Assembly: GCF_003443995.1 (NCBI RefSeq)
Contig: NZ_QWEY01000006.1
Span: forward strand, 124,001-188,000
DNA from: Pseudotabrizicola alkalilacus
GTDB lineage: Bacteria; Pseudomonadota; Alphaproteobacteria; Rhodobacterales; Rhodobacteraceae
DNA length: 64,000 bases
Direction: 5' to 3'
Of the stretch, positions 44,389 through 53,179 are shown piece after piece (position 1 is the stretch's first letter; each line of letters opens with the position of its first letter). The notes under the pieces are model-generated. The model made no database searches. It saw only the letters and a program-made list of their open reading frames with translations, and was not told the DNA's origin. Made by a program: the position numbers and the translations under genes.

Positions 44389-45639
44389 ATGCCAGCACCC
44401 GGAGAGAATCTCCGCATCAATTCCGAACGGCTGTGGGACAGCCTGATGGACATGGCCCAGATCGGCCCCGGCGTGGCGGGCGGCTGCAACCGGCAGACCC
44501 TGACCGATGCCGACAACGAAGGGCGCCACCTGTTCGCAGACTGGTGCAAGGCCGCCGGCATGACCATGGGCGTCGATACCATGGGCAACATGTTCGCCAC
44601 CCGCCCCGGCACCGACGACAGCGCGCTGCCGGTCTATATGGGCAGTCATCTGGACACCCAGCCCACGGGCGGCAAATACGACGGCGTTCTGGGCGTGCTC
44701 GGCGCGCTGGAGGTGGTGCGCACGATGAACGACCTTGGCGTCAAAACCCGCCATCCGATCGTGGTCACCAACTGGACCAATGAGGAAGGCACCCGCTTTG
44801 CCCCGGCCATGCTGGCATCTGGCGTGTTTGCCGGGATACACAGCCAGGATTATGCCTATGCCCGCAAAGACGCCGAAGGCAAAGCCTTTGGCGACGAGTT
44901 GGCCCGCATCGGCTGGGTTGGGGACGAGCCGGTCGGCGCGCGCAAGATGCATGCCATGCTGGAGCTGCACATCGAACAAGGGCCCATTCTGGAAGCTGAG
45001 GCAAAGCAGGTGGGCGTTGTCACCCACGGTCAGGGGCTGTGGTGGCTGGAAATCACCCTCACCGGCCGCGACGCGCATACAGGCTCGACGCCGATGAACA
45101 TGCGGGTGAATGCGGGCCTTGGCATGGCACGGATCACCGAACGGGTGCATCAGATCGCCATGAGCCACCAGCCGAATGCCGTGGGGGCAGTCGGGCATTG
45201 CACCGTCTACCCCAACTCGCGCAACGTGATCCCCGGCAAGGTTGTGTTCACCGTTGATATCCGCAGCCCCGAGCAGCCCAAGCTGGACGCGATGAAGGCC
45301 GAGGTGATCCGCGCCGCCCATGCGGTGGCCGCGGAACTGGGGCTTGGCTGCGCGATCGAGGATGTCGGCCACTTCGACCCCGTCACCTTTGATGCAGGCC
45401 TCGTGAAGACCGTCCGCCAAGCCGCTGAAACCCTGGGCTATTCGCATATGGATATCGTCTCGGGGGCTGGCCACGACGCCTGCTGGATCAACCGGGTTGC
45501 CCCCACGGTGATGATCATGTGCCCCTGCGTGGACGGGCTGTCGCACAACGAGGCCGAAGAGATTTCCCCCGAATGGGCGGCGGCGGGCACGGATGTGCTG
45601 CTGCACGCGGTGCTTGAGGTGGCAGAGGTGGTGGGGTGA
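44389..45639 (+). CDS. hyuC: Zn-dependent N-carbamoyl amino acid hydrolase / beta-ureidopropionase
   Basis: 416-aa M20-family amidohydrolase. Metal ligands appear in MGSHLDTQPTGGKYDGVLG (~85-103), NEEGTRFAPAM (~127), LELHIEQGPILE (~190) and SGAGHDACW near 362. It would hydrolyse the N-carbamoyl product of the dihydropyrimidinase encoded downstream, releasing CO2 and ammonia. ATG 44389 follows GGGAGA. First gene of the operon controlled by the RutR-type operators. Exact substrate (carbamoyl-beta-alanine or other N-carbamoyl amino acid) cannot be read from sequence. Confidence 0.9.
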   Translation: MPAPGENLRINSERLWDSLMDMAQIGPGVAGGCNRQTLTDADNEGRHLFADWCKAAGMTMGVDTMGNMFATRPGTDDSALPVYMGSHLDTQPTGGKYDGVLGVLGALEVVRTMNDLGVKTRHPIVVTNWTNEEGTRFAPAMLASGVFAGIHSQDYAYARKDAEGKAFGDELARIGWVGDEPVGARKMHAMLELHIEQGPILEAEAKQVGVVTHGQGLWWLEITLTGRDAHTGSTPMNMRVNAGLGMARITERVHQIAMSHQPNAVGAVGHCTVYPNSRNVIPGKVVFTVDIRSPEQPKLDAMKAEVIRAAHAVAAELGLGCAIEDVGHFDPVTFDAGLVKTVRQAAETLGYSHMDIVSGAGHDACWINRVAPTVMIMCPCVDGLSHNEAEEISPEWAAAGTDVLLHAVLEVAEVVG

Positions 45640-46481
45640 GCCGACTGGACCCGCTTTCGATGCCAGAATGGCGAGCAATTGCGCTTGAGTGCAAACTCAC
45701 CCGGCAGCTTTGTGGAACGGGCCTCACGGCACTTGGCCGTGCAAATTATGCTGATGGTATGGGCGAATACTATACCGCGTTCTTTTCTCTTTCCATTGGA
45801 CTAGAACGACTCGGAAAACTTATTTTCTGTTTCATTGAACAACAAAAATCTGGAGCCTTTCCGTCTGACTCCCAACTCAGAACTTTTGGTCACAATCTCA
45901 AAAACATTATCAATTATGCAGAAGGTGTTGCGAACGAGAGGGGCCTAGCTGACAGTTTCAAACCACTTGATCAACCAATTTGCTCTAAAATCGTGGATCA
46001 CTTGACAGCCTTCTCAGCCGCAGGGACAGGGAGGTATGCGAACTTTCTAGTTATGAGCGGCGGCACCGGAAACAAAGGATTTGAGCCTGTCGGCAAGTGG
46101 TGGGAACTGGTAGGCACGCCAATTTTAGAAAAGCATTTTCGAGGAACGAAGCGCGAAGTTGAAGCAAAACTGCGTGCACAGCATATCGACGCATTCATTG
46201 GCGACTTTACCTTGGTGCGTCACACTGCCGAGTCTGGCGATCAACTTGGCACTGTAGAGGCTGCATCATTTAGAACGGCAGAAACTGAAGTTGTTCAGAA
46301 GTATGGACGTTTTCACGTGTTTACACTCATTCGTAGGCTTGCAAGCATTTTCGATCAACTGACAAGCCGAAGGGGATATGAGGCCGGAGGCGAACTCTGG
46401 TTTGGTCACTATGAGCATTTCAACACATTCACTGTTGACGATGAGTTCGGACTTCGACGCCGGATCTGGCCGTTGCGATAA
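45636..46481 (+). CDS. AT-rich inserted gene, helical protein of unknown function
   Basis: 281 aa, GTG start overlapping the hyuC stop by 4 nt. Base composition and codon use are clearly more AT-rich than the operon on either side, a sign of recent gain. The protein is helical and soluble. The segment FSLSIGLERLGKLIFCFIEQ followed by FGHNLKNIINYAE recalls HEPN/AbiV-type proteins, in which a helix with a GK pair precedes an H-x-x-K helix; the exact R-x4-6-H HEPN motif is not clear. It may be a defence-type or unrelated cargo gene. It ends 14 nt before the dihydropyrimidinase. Confidence 0.6.
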   Translation: MSRLDPLSMPEWRAIALECKLTRQLCGTGLTALGRANYADGMGEYYTAFFSLSIGLERLGKLIFCFIEQQKSGAFPSDSQLRTFGHNLKNIINYAEGVANERGLADSFKPLDQPICSKIVDHLTAFSAAGTGRYANFLVMSGGTGNKGFEPVGKWWELVGTPILEKHFRGTKREVEAKLRAQHIDAFIGDFTLVRHTAESGDQLGTVEAASFRTAETEVVQKYGRFHVFTLIRRLASIFDQLTSRRGYEAGGELWFGHYEHFNTFTVDDEFGLRRRIWPLR

Positions 46482-46495
46482 GAAAAGGAATCCAA

Positions 46496-47947
46496 ATGAC
46501 CACCATCATCAAAAACGGCACCGTCGTCACCGCCGACCTTACCTACAAGGCTGATGTGCGCGTCGAAAACGGAATGATCACCGAAATCGGCCCGAACCTC
46601 ACGGGCGACACCGTTCTGGACGCCACCGGCTGCTATGTCATGCCCGGCGGGATTGATCCGCATACCCATCTGGAGATGCCCTTCATGGGCACCTATTCGG
46701 CGGATGATTTCGAGTCCGGCACACGGGCCGCATTGGCGGGCGGCACCACGATGGTGGTGGATTTCGTGCTGCCGGGTCAGGGTCAGGGGCTGATGGATGC
46801 CGCCAAGGTCTGGAGCAATAAATCCACCCGCGCGCACTGCGACTATTCCTATCACATGGCGGTGACCTGGTGGGGGGAGAAGGTCTGGGAGGGGATGGAA
46901 GACAGCGTGAAGGCGGGCATCACCAGCTTCAAGCATTTCCTCGCCTACAAGGGCGCGCTGATGGTCAATGATGACGAGCTGTTTGCCAGCTTCCGCCGGG
47001 TCGGCGAATTGGGCGGGCTGGCCATGGTCCATGCCGAAAACGGCGATGTGGTGGCGGAACTGACCGCGAAACTGCTGGCCGAGGGCAACACCGGGCCCGA
47101 GGCGCATGCCTACAGCCGCCCGCCGCAGGTGGAAGGTGAGGCGACAAACCGCGCCATCATGATCGCCGACATGGCGGGCGTGCCGCTCTATGTCGTGCAT
47201 GTCTCTTGCGAGGACAGCCACGAGGCCATTCGCCGTGCGCGCCAGCAGGGCAAGCGGGTGTGGGGCGAGCCGCTGATCCAGCACCTGACGCTGGACGAGT
47301 CGGAATACTTCCACCCCGACTGGGACCATGCCGCGCGCCGGGTGATGTCACCGCCGTTCCGCAACAAGGCGCATCAGGACTCTCTGTGGGCCGGGCTGAT
47401 GTCAGGCTCTCTGTCGGTGGTGGCGACGGATCACTGCGCCTTTACCACCGAGCAGAAGCGTTTCGGCAAAGGGGATTTCTCAAAAATCCCCAATGGAACC
47501 GGGGGGTTGGAGGATCGTCTGCCGATGCTCTGGACCCATGGCGTCGGCACCGGGCGGATGACGCCGAATGAATTCGTGGCTGTGACCAGCACCAATATTG
47601 CCAAGATCCTGAACTGCTATCCGAAAAAGGGCGCGGTTCTGGTCGGGGCGGATGCCGATCTGATCGTCTGGGATCCGGAAAAGGAAAAGACCATCACCGC
47701 CAGCGCGCAGCGATCTGCCATTGATTACAACGTGTTCGAGGGGCAAACCGTCAAAGGCCTGCCCCGGTTCACCCTGACCCGAGGCCATGTCGCCGTGACC
47801 GAAGGCGCCGTGACCAGCCGCGAAGGCCATGGCCAGTTCGTCGCGCGCGAGGCGCGGCCCCCGGTCAACCGCGCGCTGAGCCAGTGGAAAGACCTGACCG
47901 CGCCCCGCCCGGTGCTGCGCTCGGGCATTCCAGCGACAGGCGTATAG
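46496..47947 (+). CDS. hydA: dihydropyrimidinase / D-hydantoinase
   Basis: 483-aa amidohydrolase that opens dihydrouracil or hydantoin rings. The metal centre is visible: H56 and H58 in IDPHTHLEMPF, the carboxylated Lys K152 in FLAYKGALM, His in VVHVSCED and Asp in ATDHCAFTT. Length matches the family. AAAAGGAA precedes the ATG. Together with hyuC it forms the last two steps of reductive pyrimidine breakdown; the first-step dehydrogenase (preA/preT or pydA) is not in this window. Confidence 0.95.
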   Translation: MTTIIKNGTVVTADLTYKADVRVENGMITEIGPNLTGDTVLDATGCYVMPGGIDPHTHLEMPFMGTYSADDFESGTRAALAGGTTMVVDFVLPGQGQGLMDAAKVWSNKSTRAHCDYSYHMAVTWWGEKVWEGMEDSVKAGITSFKHFLAYKGALMVNDDELFASFRRVGELGGLAMVHAENGDVVAELTAKLLAEGNTGPEAHAYSRPPQVEGEATNRAIMIADMAGVPLYVVHVSCEDSHEAIRRARQQGKRVWGEPLIQHLTLDESEYFHPDWDHAARRVMSPPFRNKAHQDSLWAGLMSGSLSVVATDHCAFTTEQKRFGKGDFSKIPNGTGGLEDRLPMLWTHGVGTGRMTPNEFVAVTSTNIAKILNCYPKKGAVLVGADADLIVWDPEKEKTITASAQRSAIDYNVFEGQTVKGLPRFTLTRGHVAVTEGAVTSREGHGQFVAREARPPVNRALSQWKDLTAPRPVLRSGIPATGV

Positions 47948-47953
47948 GGCAGC

Positions 47954-48751
47954 ATGAAAGACACCACACATACCGGCTCGGCTGTGATCGAGGCCCGCAA
48001 TCTGGATCTGACCTTTCAGACCGGCGATGGCCCGGTGCATGCGTTGCGCGACGTGAACCTGACCATCAACAAGGGCGATTTCGTCAGCTTCATCGGCCCC
48101 TCGGGCTGCGGCAAGACCACCTTTCTGCGCTGTATCGCGGCGCTGGAGCACCCGACGGGGGGCACGCTGACGGTCAACGGTCTGACCCCGGATGAGGCGC
48201 GGATGAAGCGCGCTTATGGCTATGTGTTTCAGGCGGCGGGGCTTTATCCGTGGCGCACGATTGCCGGGAATGTGAAACTTCCCTTGGAAATCATGGGCTT
48301 CTCAAAAGCGGACCAGCAGGCACGGGTGGATCGTGTGCTGGATCTGGTCGAGCTGTCGGGCTTTGGCGGCAAGTTCCCCTGGCAGCTTTCGGGCGGCATG
48401 CAGCAGCGCGCCAGCATTGCCCGGGCGCTGGCCTTTGATGCCGATATTCTGCTGATGGACGAACCCTTTGGCGCCTTGGATGAAATCGTGCGCGACCGGC
48501 TGAATGAAGAAGTTCTGAAGCTTTGGGCCCGCACCGGCAAGACCATCGGCTTTGTCACCCATTCGATCCCCGAGGCGGTGTATCTGTCCACCAAGATCGT
48601 GGTGATGTCGCCGCGCCCGGGGCGGATCACCGATGTGATCGACTCGCCGCTGCCGAAAGAGCGGCCGCTGGATATCCGCGACAGCCGCGAATTCATCGAG
48701 ATTGCGCATCGGGTGCGTGAAGGTCTGCGCGCGGGGCATCAGGATGACTGA
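47954..48751 (+). CDS. ABC transporter ATP-binding protein (NitT/TauT type)
   Basis: 265 aa. Walker A GPSGCGKTT (~47), Q-loop YVFQAAGLYPW (~95), signature LSGGMQQR (~147), Walker B ILLMDEPFGALDE (~168) and switch His in FVTHSIPEA (~200). It powers an importer with the two permeases and the NMT1/THI5-like binding protein downstream. Location in the RutR-controlled operon suggests uptake of a pyrimidine or a related ring compound. The substrate is inferred from context only. Confidence 0.92.
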   Translation: MKDTTHTGSAVIEARNLDLTFQTGDGPVHALRDVNLTINKGDFVSFIGPSGCGKTTFLRCIAALEHPTGGTLTVNGLTPDEARMKRAYGYVFQAAGLYPWRTIAGNVKLPLEIMGFSKADQQARVDRVLDLVELSGFGGKFPWQLSGGMQQRASIARALAFDADILLMDEPFGALDEIVRDRLNEEVLKLWARTGKTIGFVTHSIPEAVYLSTKIVVMSPRPGRITDVIDSPLPKERPLDIRDSREFIEIAHRVREGLRAGHQDD

Positions 48752-48847
48752 GACCCGGAAACCCGCAGCCAGCCAGCGTCTGGCCCGCGTCTGGTTTGCG
48801 TACGGCAAACGTCGGGCTGTGCGGGCGCATGGGTTCAGGGGGCGCGC

Positions 48848-49714
48848 ATGACCAGAGCGATGCCGGTGTTGACCGTGCTGGGGGCGATCTTTGCGCTGTG
48901 GTATCTGGCCGCGATCTGGATGAATGCGACCTGGGTCTATGATCAGGCGCAGCGGGCTGGCACCACGGTGACGCTGGCGCAAGTGATCCCGCAGACCATG
49001 GCGCAGGCCCGCCCGCTGCTGCCGCCGCCGCATCAGGTGGCGGCCGAGCTGTGGAAGGGCGTCACCGCGCAGGCGATCACCTCCAAACGCAGCCTTGTCT
49101 ACCACGGCTATGTCACCTTCCGCGGCACGATGATGGGCTTTGCGCTTGGCATCGTGCTGGGGGTGGCTCTGGCCATGGCCATCGTCCGCTTCCGGGTGAT
49201 GGAGCTGAGCGTGATGCCTTGGGCGATCATCAGCCAGACCATCCCCATCGTGGCACTGGCCCCGATGATCCTGACCGTGTCGAACCAGATCGGCATCGAC
49301 AACCGCGAGGTGCCAAAGGCGATCATCTCGGCTTATCTGTCGTTCTTTCCGGTGCTGGTCAGCATGGTCAAGGGCTTGCGCAGCCCCGACCACATGCAGC
49401 TGGACCTTTTGTCCACCTATGGCGCGTCCGACGGCCAGACCTTTCGAAAACTGCGCCTGCCCGCGTCATTGCCCTATTTCTTTGCCTCGCTGAAGGTGGC
49501 GATTGCCGCCGCGCTGATCGGCACCATCGTCGGTGAGTTGCCGACCGGCGCGATTGAAGGCTTGGGCGCGCGCATGCTGATCGGGTCGCAATTCGGCGAG
49601 CCGCTGATCATGTGGGCCGCACTGTTCGCCGCCGCCATTCTGGCGGGCGGGCTGATCCTGATCGTCGGGCTGATCGAGCGGATGGCACAGGCCCGCATGG
49701 GGGTGCCGGCATGA
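48848..49714 (+). CDS. ABC transporter permease (first)
   Basis: 288 aa, BPD-transporter inner-membrane component. One N-terminal helix (~6-24) is followed by a long periplasmic stretch with PLLPPPHQVAAELWKG, then five further helices. The EAA-type loop reads YGASDGQTFRKLRLPASLPY (~188-207). The 96-nt gap from the ATPase gene contains only a doubtful 35-codon frame (48744-48851) ending on this start. The stop overlaps the second permease (ATGA). Confidence 0.9.
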   Translation: MTRAMPVLTVLGAIFALWYLAAIWMNATWVYDQAQRAGTTVTLAQVIPQTMAQARPLLPPPHQVAAELWKGVTAQAITSKRSLVYHGYVTFRGTMMGFALGIVLGVALAMAIVRFRVMELSVMPWAIISQTIPIVALAPMILTVSNQIGIDNREVPKAIISAYLSFFPVLVSMVKGLRSPDHMQLDLLSTYGASDGQTFRKLRLPASLPYFFASLKVAIAAALIGTIVGELPTGAIEGLGARMLIGSQFGEPLIMWAALFAAAILAGGLILIVGLIERMAQARMGVPA

Positions 49715-50556
49715 GTTGGCTGATTGGTGCAACCCTGTTCTGGCTGGCGGCATGGGCGCTGAATGTGCGGCTGGCCGCCAGCCGTTTTGGGGCCACGCGG
49801 GCGGGCCGCATCACTGTGGCGGCGCTGTTCGGCATCACCCTTCTGGTGCTGTGGGAAGGGCTGGTGCGCGGCTTTGCGGTCTCGCCCATCATCCTGCCGG
49901 GGCCATCGGTGATCGGGCCAAAGATCGCGTCCTCCCTGCCCATCCTCTGGGCCGATTTCGTGCAGACCGTGATCAAGGGCGCGCTGACCGGCTTCGCCAT
50001 CGGGGCGCTTGCCGCCTTTGCCGCCGCCATCGCCATCGACCGCTCGCCGTTTTTGCAAAAGGGCCTGCTGCCGATCGGCAATTTCGTCTCGGCCCTGCCC
50101 ATTGTCGGCCTCGCGCCGGTGCTGGTGATGTGGTTCGGCTTTGACTGGCAGTCAAAGGCGGCGGTGGTGGTGGTGATGGTGTTCTTTCCGCTGCTGGTGA
50201 ACATGGTGGCGGGGTTGCAGGCCACCGACAGGCTGCACCGCGACCTGATGGCCACCTATTCCGCCACCTACACCCAACGCCTGCTGAAACTGCGCCTGCC
50301 CGCCGCGATGCCGTTTTTCTTCAACGGGCTGAAAATCGCCGCCACCCTTGCCCTGATCGGGGCCATCGTCGCCGAATTTTTCGGCAGCCCCATCGTCGGC
50401 ATGGGGTTCCGGATCTCGACCGAGGTGGGAAAACTGGGGCTCGACATGGTCTGGGCCACAATTGCAGTGGCGGCGCTGTCGGGATCAGCGCTCTATGGGC
50501 TCATCGCGCTGATCGAATCCCGGGTGACCTTCTGGCACCCGAGCCAACGGAAATAG
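49711..50556 (+). CDS. ABC transporter permease (second)
   Basis: 281 aa, paralogous to the first. Six predicted helices; EAA loop YSATYTQRLLKLRLPAAMPF at ~184-203. ATGA coupling with the first permease fixes the start at 49711; the longer frame upstream lies inside the first permease. Heterodimer with the first permease is likely. Confidence 0.92.
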   Translation: MSWLIGATLFWLAAWALNVRLAASRFGATRAGRITVAALFGITLLVLWEGLVRGFAVSPIILPGPSVIGPKIASSLPILWADFVQTVIKGALTGFAIGALAAFAAAIAIDRSPFLQKGLLPIGNFVSALPIVGLAPVLVMWFGFDWQSKAAVVVVMVFFPLLVNMVAGLQATDRLHRDLMATYSATYTQRLLKLRLPAAMPFFFNGLKIAATLALIGAIVAEFFGSPIVGMGFRISTEVGKLGLDMVWATIAVAALSGSALYGLIALIESRVTFWHPSQRK

Positions 50557-50601
50557 CAAAGCAACGCCCCCGACAGAGGGGCACAACACGGAGGTCTGAT
50601 C

Positions 50602-51579
50602 ATGAAGAAATATCTTACCGCAGCGGCCTTGGCGACATTTGCCACCGGGGCACAGGCGCAGGATGTCACCCTGCAGCTCAAATGGGTGACGCAGGCGCAG
50701 TTCGCAGGCTATTACGTGGCCCAAGCCAAGGGCTTTTACGAAGAAGAGGGCCTGAACGTCACCATCAAGCCCGGTGGCCCCGACATTGCGCCGACGCAGG
50801 TCATCGCAGGGGGTGGCGCTGATGTGGTCGTCGAATGGATGCCCGCCGCCCTCGCCGCCCGTGAAAAGGGCCTGCCGCTGGTCAACATCGCCCAACCGTT
50901 CAAATCCTCGGGCATGATGCTGACCTGCCTGGCCGAGTCCGGCATCACCACCCCCGCCGATTTCGCCGACAAGACGCTGGGCGTCTGGTTCTTTGGCAAT
51001 GAATACCCGTTCCTGTCGTGGATGAGCCAGCTGAACCTGAAAACCGACGGCTCCGCCGGGGGTGTCACGGTGCTGAAACAAGGCTTCAACGTCGACCCGC
51101 TGCTGCAAAAACAGGCCGCCTGCATCTCGACCATGACCTATAACGAATACTGGCAGGTCATCGACGCCGGTATCGCTGAATCTGACCTGATCACCTTCAA
51201 GTATCAGGATCAGGGCGTGGCCACGATGGAAGACGGGCTCTATGTGCTCGAAGAAAACCTCGCCGATCCGGCTTTTGAAGAGAAAATGGTGAAGTTCGTC
51301 CGTGCCAGCATGAAAGGCTGGAAATACGCCGAAGAAAACGCTGATGAGGCCGCGATGATCGTGCTGGAAAACGACGAAACCGGCGCGCAGACCGAAAGCC
51401 ACCAGAAACGCATGATGTCCGAGGTGGCGAAACTGACCGCAGGCTCCAACGGCGCGCTTGATCCGGCTGATTATGAGCGCACCGTCGCTTCGCTCCTGTC
51501 GCCCGGCTCCGACCCGGTGATCTCGAAAGCCCCCGAAGGCGCCTGGACCCACGCGATCAGCGACAAGGCGCTGCAATAA
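50602..51579 (+). CDS. ABC transporter substrate-binding protein, NMT1/THI5-like
   Basis: 325 aa; signal peptide MKKYLTAAALATFATGAQAQ. The mature start VTLQLKWVTQAQFAGYYVAQ is typical of NMT1/THI5-type periplasmic binding proteins, which bind pyrimidine-like or other small heterocycles. ELxxK-like ends and a Cys pair (TCLAE ~111, QAACIS ~174) are present. GGAGG lies 8 nt before the ATG. As the last gene before a strong terminator it completes the importer. With RutR-type control a pyrimidine or dihydropyrimidine is the best guess for the ligand. Confidence 0.9.
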   Translation: MKKYLTAAALATFATGAQAQDVTLQLKWVTQAQFAGYYVAQAKGFYEEEGLNVTIKPGGPDIAPTQVIAGGGADVVVEWMPAALAAREKGLPLVNIAQPFKSSGMMLTCLAESGITTPADFADKTLGVWFFGNEYPFLSWMSQLNLKTDGSAGGVTVLKQGFNVDPLLQKQAACISTMTYNEYWQVIDAGIAESDLITFKYQDQGVATMEDGLYVLEENLADPAFEEKMVKFVRASMKGWKYAEENADEAAMIVLENDETGAQTESHQKRMMSEVAKLTAGSNGALDPADYERTVASLLSPGSDPVISKAPEGAWTHAISDKALQ

Positions 51580-51599
51580 TCCCCGTCACGCTCTCACAC

Positions 51600-51636
51600 C
51601 AACGCCCGGAGCACCCCTCCGGGCGTTGGCTTTTGT
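51600..51636 (+). terminator. intrinsic terminator of the pyrimidine operon
   Basis: CAACGCCCGGAG / CTCCGGGCGTTG with a five-base loop followed by GCTTTTG. Confidence 0.8.
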
Positions 51637-51723
51637 GACACCCGAAGCATTTTTGCCAGGATCAAAGGCATTGCTGCTTTTGAAATACTCACGCCGGAGG
51701 CATCAACGGTGCCACCAAATGCC

Positions 51724-53007
51724 TCAGTCCAGATGATGGCGGATCCGCCGGACCATCAACCAGACCGCCACCAGCACAATCGGCGTCAGCACCGCAAGGC
51801 CAAGCCCCTTGCTGATCCCCATGCCCTCGGTCAGCGGATAAATCGCATAGCTGGCAAGATTGATCGCGTAATAGCTGATCGCCACCGTCGACAGCCCCTC
51901 GACCGTGCGCTGCAGGCGCAGCTGCACATCGGCGCGGCGGTCCATCGATTCCAGCAGTTTCTGGTTCTGCGCGGATCGGTCCACGTCGACCCGGGTGCTG
52001 AGCAATTCCGCCGCCCGCGCCGCGCGTTCGGCCATGCTGCGCAACCGGCTTTCCGCCGATTTGACCGTGCGCATCGCCGGATCATAGCGCCGCATCATGA
52101 ATTCGGCGAATGTCTGGCGACCGTTCAGCCGGATCTCGCGCATGACCTGAATCCGCTGGTTCACGATCGCCTCATAGGCCGCGGTCGCGCCAAAGCGGAA
52201 GGTGTATTTCACCGACAGGCTTTCCAGCTCGGCCGAGATCGCCAGCAGGTCGTGCAGCATCACCTCGGGGCTGCGCTCTGCCCCGTCCAGCGCCGTCACC
52301 AGCCCCGACAGGCGCGGGTCCAGCGCGTTCAGCCGGGTGGTCAGATGGCGCACCCGCACCAGAGCCAGCATCGACATCGCGCGGTAGGTCTCGACCTCGC
52401 ACAGCCGCTGCACGATGCGCCCTACCCGCCGCTGCGAGGTGCCGGGGCGCACAAACACGGCAAAGCGCATATGTCCCGCCGGATCGATCCGGAAATCCCC
52501 CGCCACCAGCGCCGCGCCATCCACCACCTTTGACACCGCCAGACTCTCGCCGACAAACCAGTCTTCCAGCCGCGCCAGAGCCTCGGTTTCATCCTCGGGC
52601 ATGTGCTCGATCCGGATCAGCACCGAACAGAGCCGCTTGCCAGGGGCCTGCGCCAGCCAGTCTTCGGGAAACACCGCCGCCTCTGCCGGATCAAACGCCC
52701 GACCCGAGACGCCCTTGCCAAAGGCGGAATAGGTCACGAACTCGGTATGGCTCTCCCATTTCAGCTGATTGCGGCCGATCTCGCCAAAGAAATGCGTGGC
52801 GTCGGGCTGCGGATGCGCCCCGCCGTTGCGGTCCAGCAGGTCGATCAGATGCGCCCGGTCCCGCGCCCGGTCTCGGTTGGCGGCATCCTCCGGCTCTTTG
52901 ATCGCCAGATACACCGCCGTCCCCGGCACCTCCAGCGCCGGAAACGGCCGGGCGTGCAACTCGTTGACGATGGTATAGCGCTGCGGATGGTCTGCAAGAT
53001 GGGTCAT
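51724..53007 (-). CDS. DUF3422 family protein
   Basis: 427 aa. Begins YTIVNELHARPFPALEVPG, the hallmark of DUF3422, with a long helical middle (coiled-coil-like at ~310-370) and two C-terminal hydrophobic helices (~370-390 and ~400-420), so it is probably anchored in the membrane with a cytosolic N-terminus. ATG 53007 fits the family; the preceding in-frame TTG is unlikely. Widely conserved in alphaproteobacteria; its function is not known to me. The protein looks intact. Confidence 0.85.
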   Translation of the reverse strand: MTHLADHPQRYTIVNELHARPFPALEVPGTAVYLAIKEPEDAANRDRARDRAHLIDLLDRNGGAHPQPDATHFFGEIGRNQLKWESHTEFVTYSAFGKGVSGRAFDPAEAAVFPEDWLAQAPGKRLCSVLIRIEHMPEDETEALARLEDWFVGESLAVSKVVDGAALVAGDFRIDPAGHMRFAVFVRPGTSQRRVGRIVQRLCEVETYRAMSMLALVRVRHLTTRLNALDPRLSGLVTALDGAERSPEVMLHDLLAISAELESLSVKYTFRFGATAAYEAIVNQRIQVMREIRLNGRQTFAEFMMRRYDPAMRTVKSAESRLRSMAERAARAAELLSTRVDVDRSAQNQKLLESMDRRADVQLRLQRTVEGLSTVAISYYAINLASYAIYPLTEGMGISKGLGLAVLTPIVLVAVWLMVRRIRHHLD

Positions 53008-53118
53008 GAAGCATACTCGGGCCAAGGGTCTTATGAGTCACTTAGGCCGCACAGCGCCAGCTGGAAAAGCGAATTACCGGAATACACAGGTATGCCGCAC
53101 AGCTGTTGCGCGAATGCC

Positions 53119-53147
53119 AAAGGCCCCGGCATTTCGCCGGGGCCTTT
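53119..53147 (-). terminator. intrinsic terminator downstream of pntAB
   Basis: AAAGGCCCCGGC / GCCGGGGCCTTT with a five-base loop; symmetric ends allow action on both strands. Confidence 0.75.
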
Positions 53148-53152
53148 GAGAG

Positions 53153-53171
53153 GATTTTTCGCAGAAAAATC
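53153..53171. repeat. 19-nt core hairpin, copy 1
   Basis: GATTT-TTCGCAGAA-AAATC. Constant nine-base core with complementary five-base arms; same family as the array at 63906-64000. Confidence 0.8.
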
Positions 53172-53179
53172 GTGCCGCG

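Noticed and set aside
48744-48851. 35-codon frame filling the gap between ABC ATPase and first permease
   Set aside because: Ends on the permease start in a coupling-like way, but the Arg-rich product and lack of SD make it doubtful.
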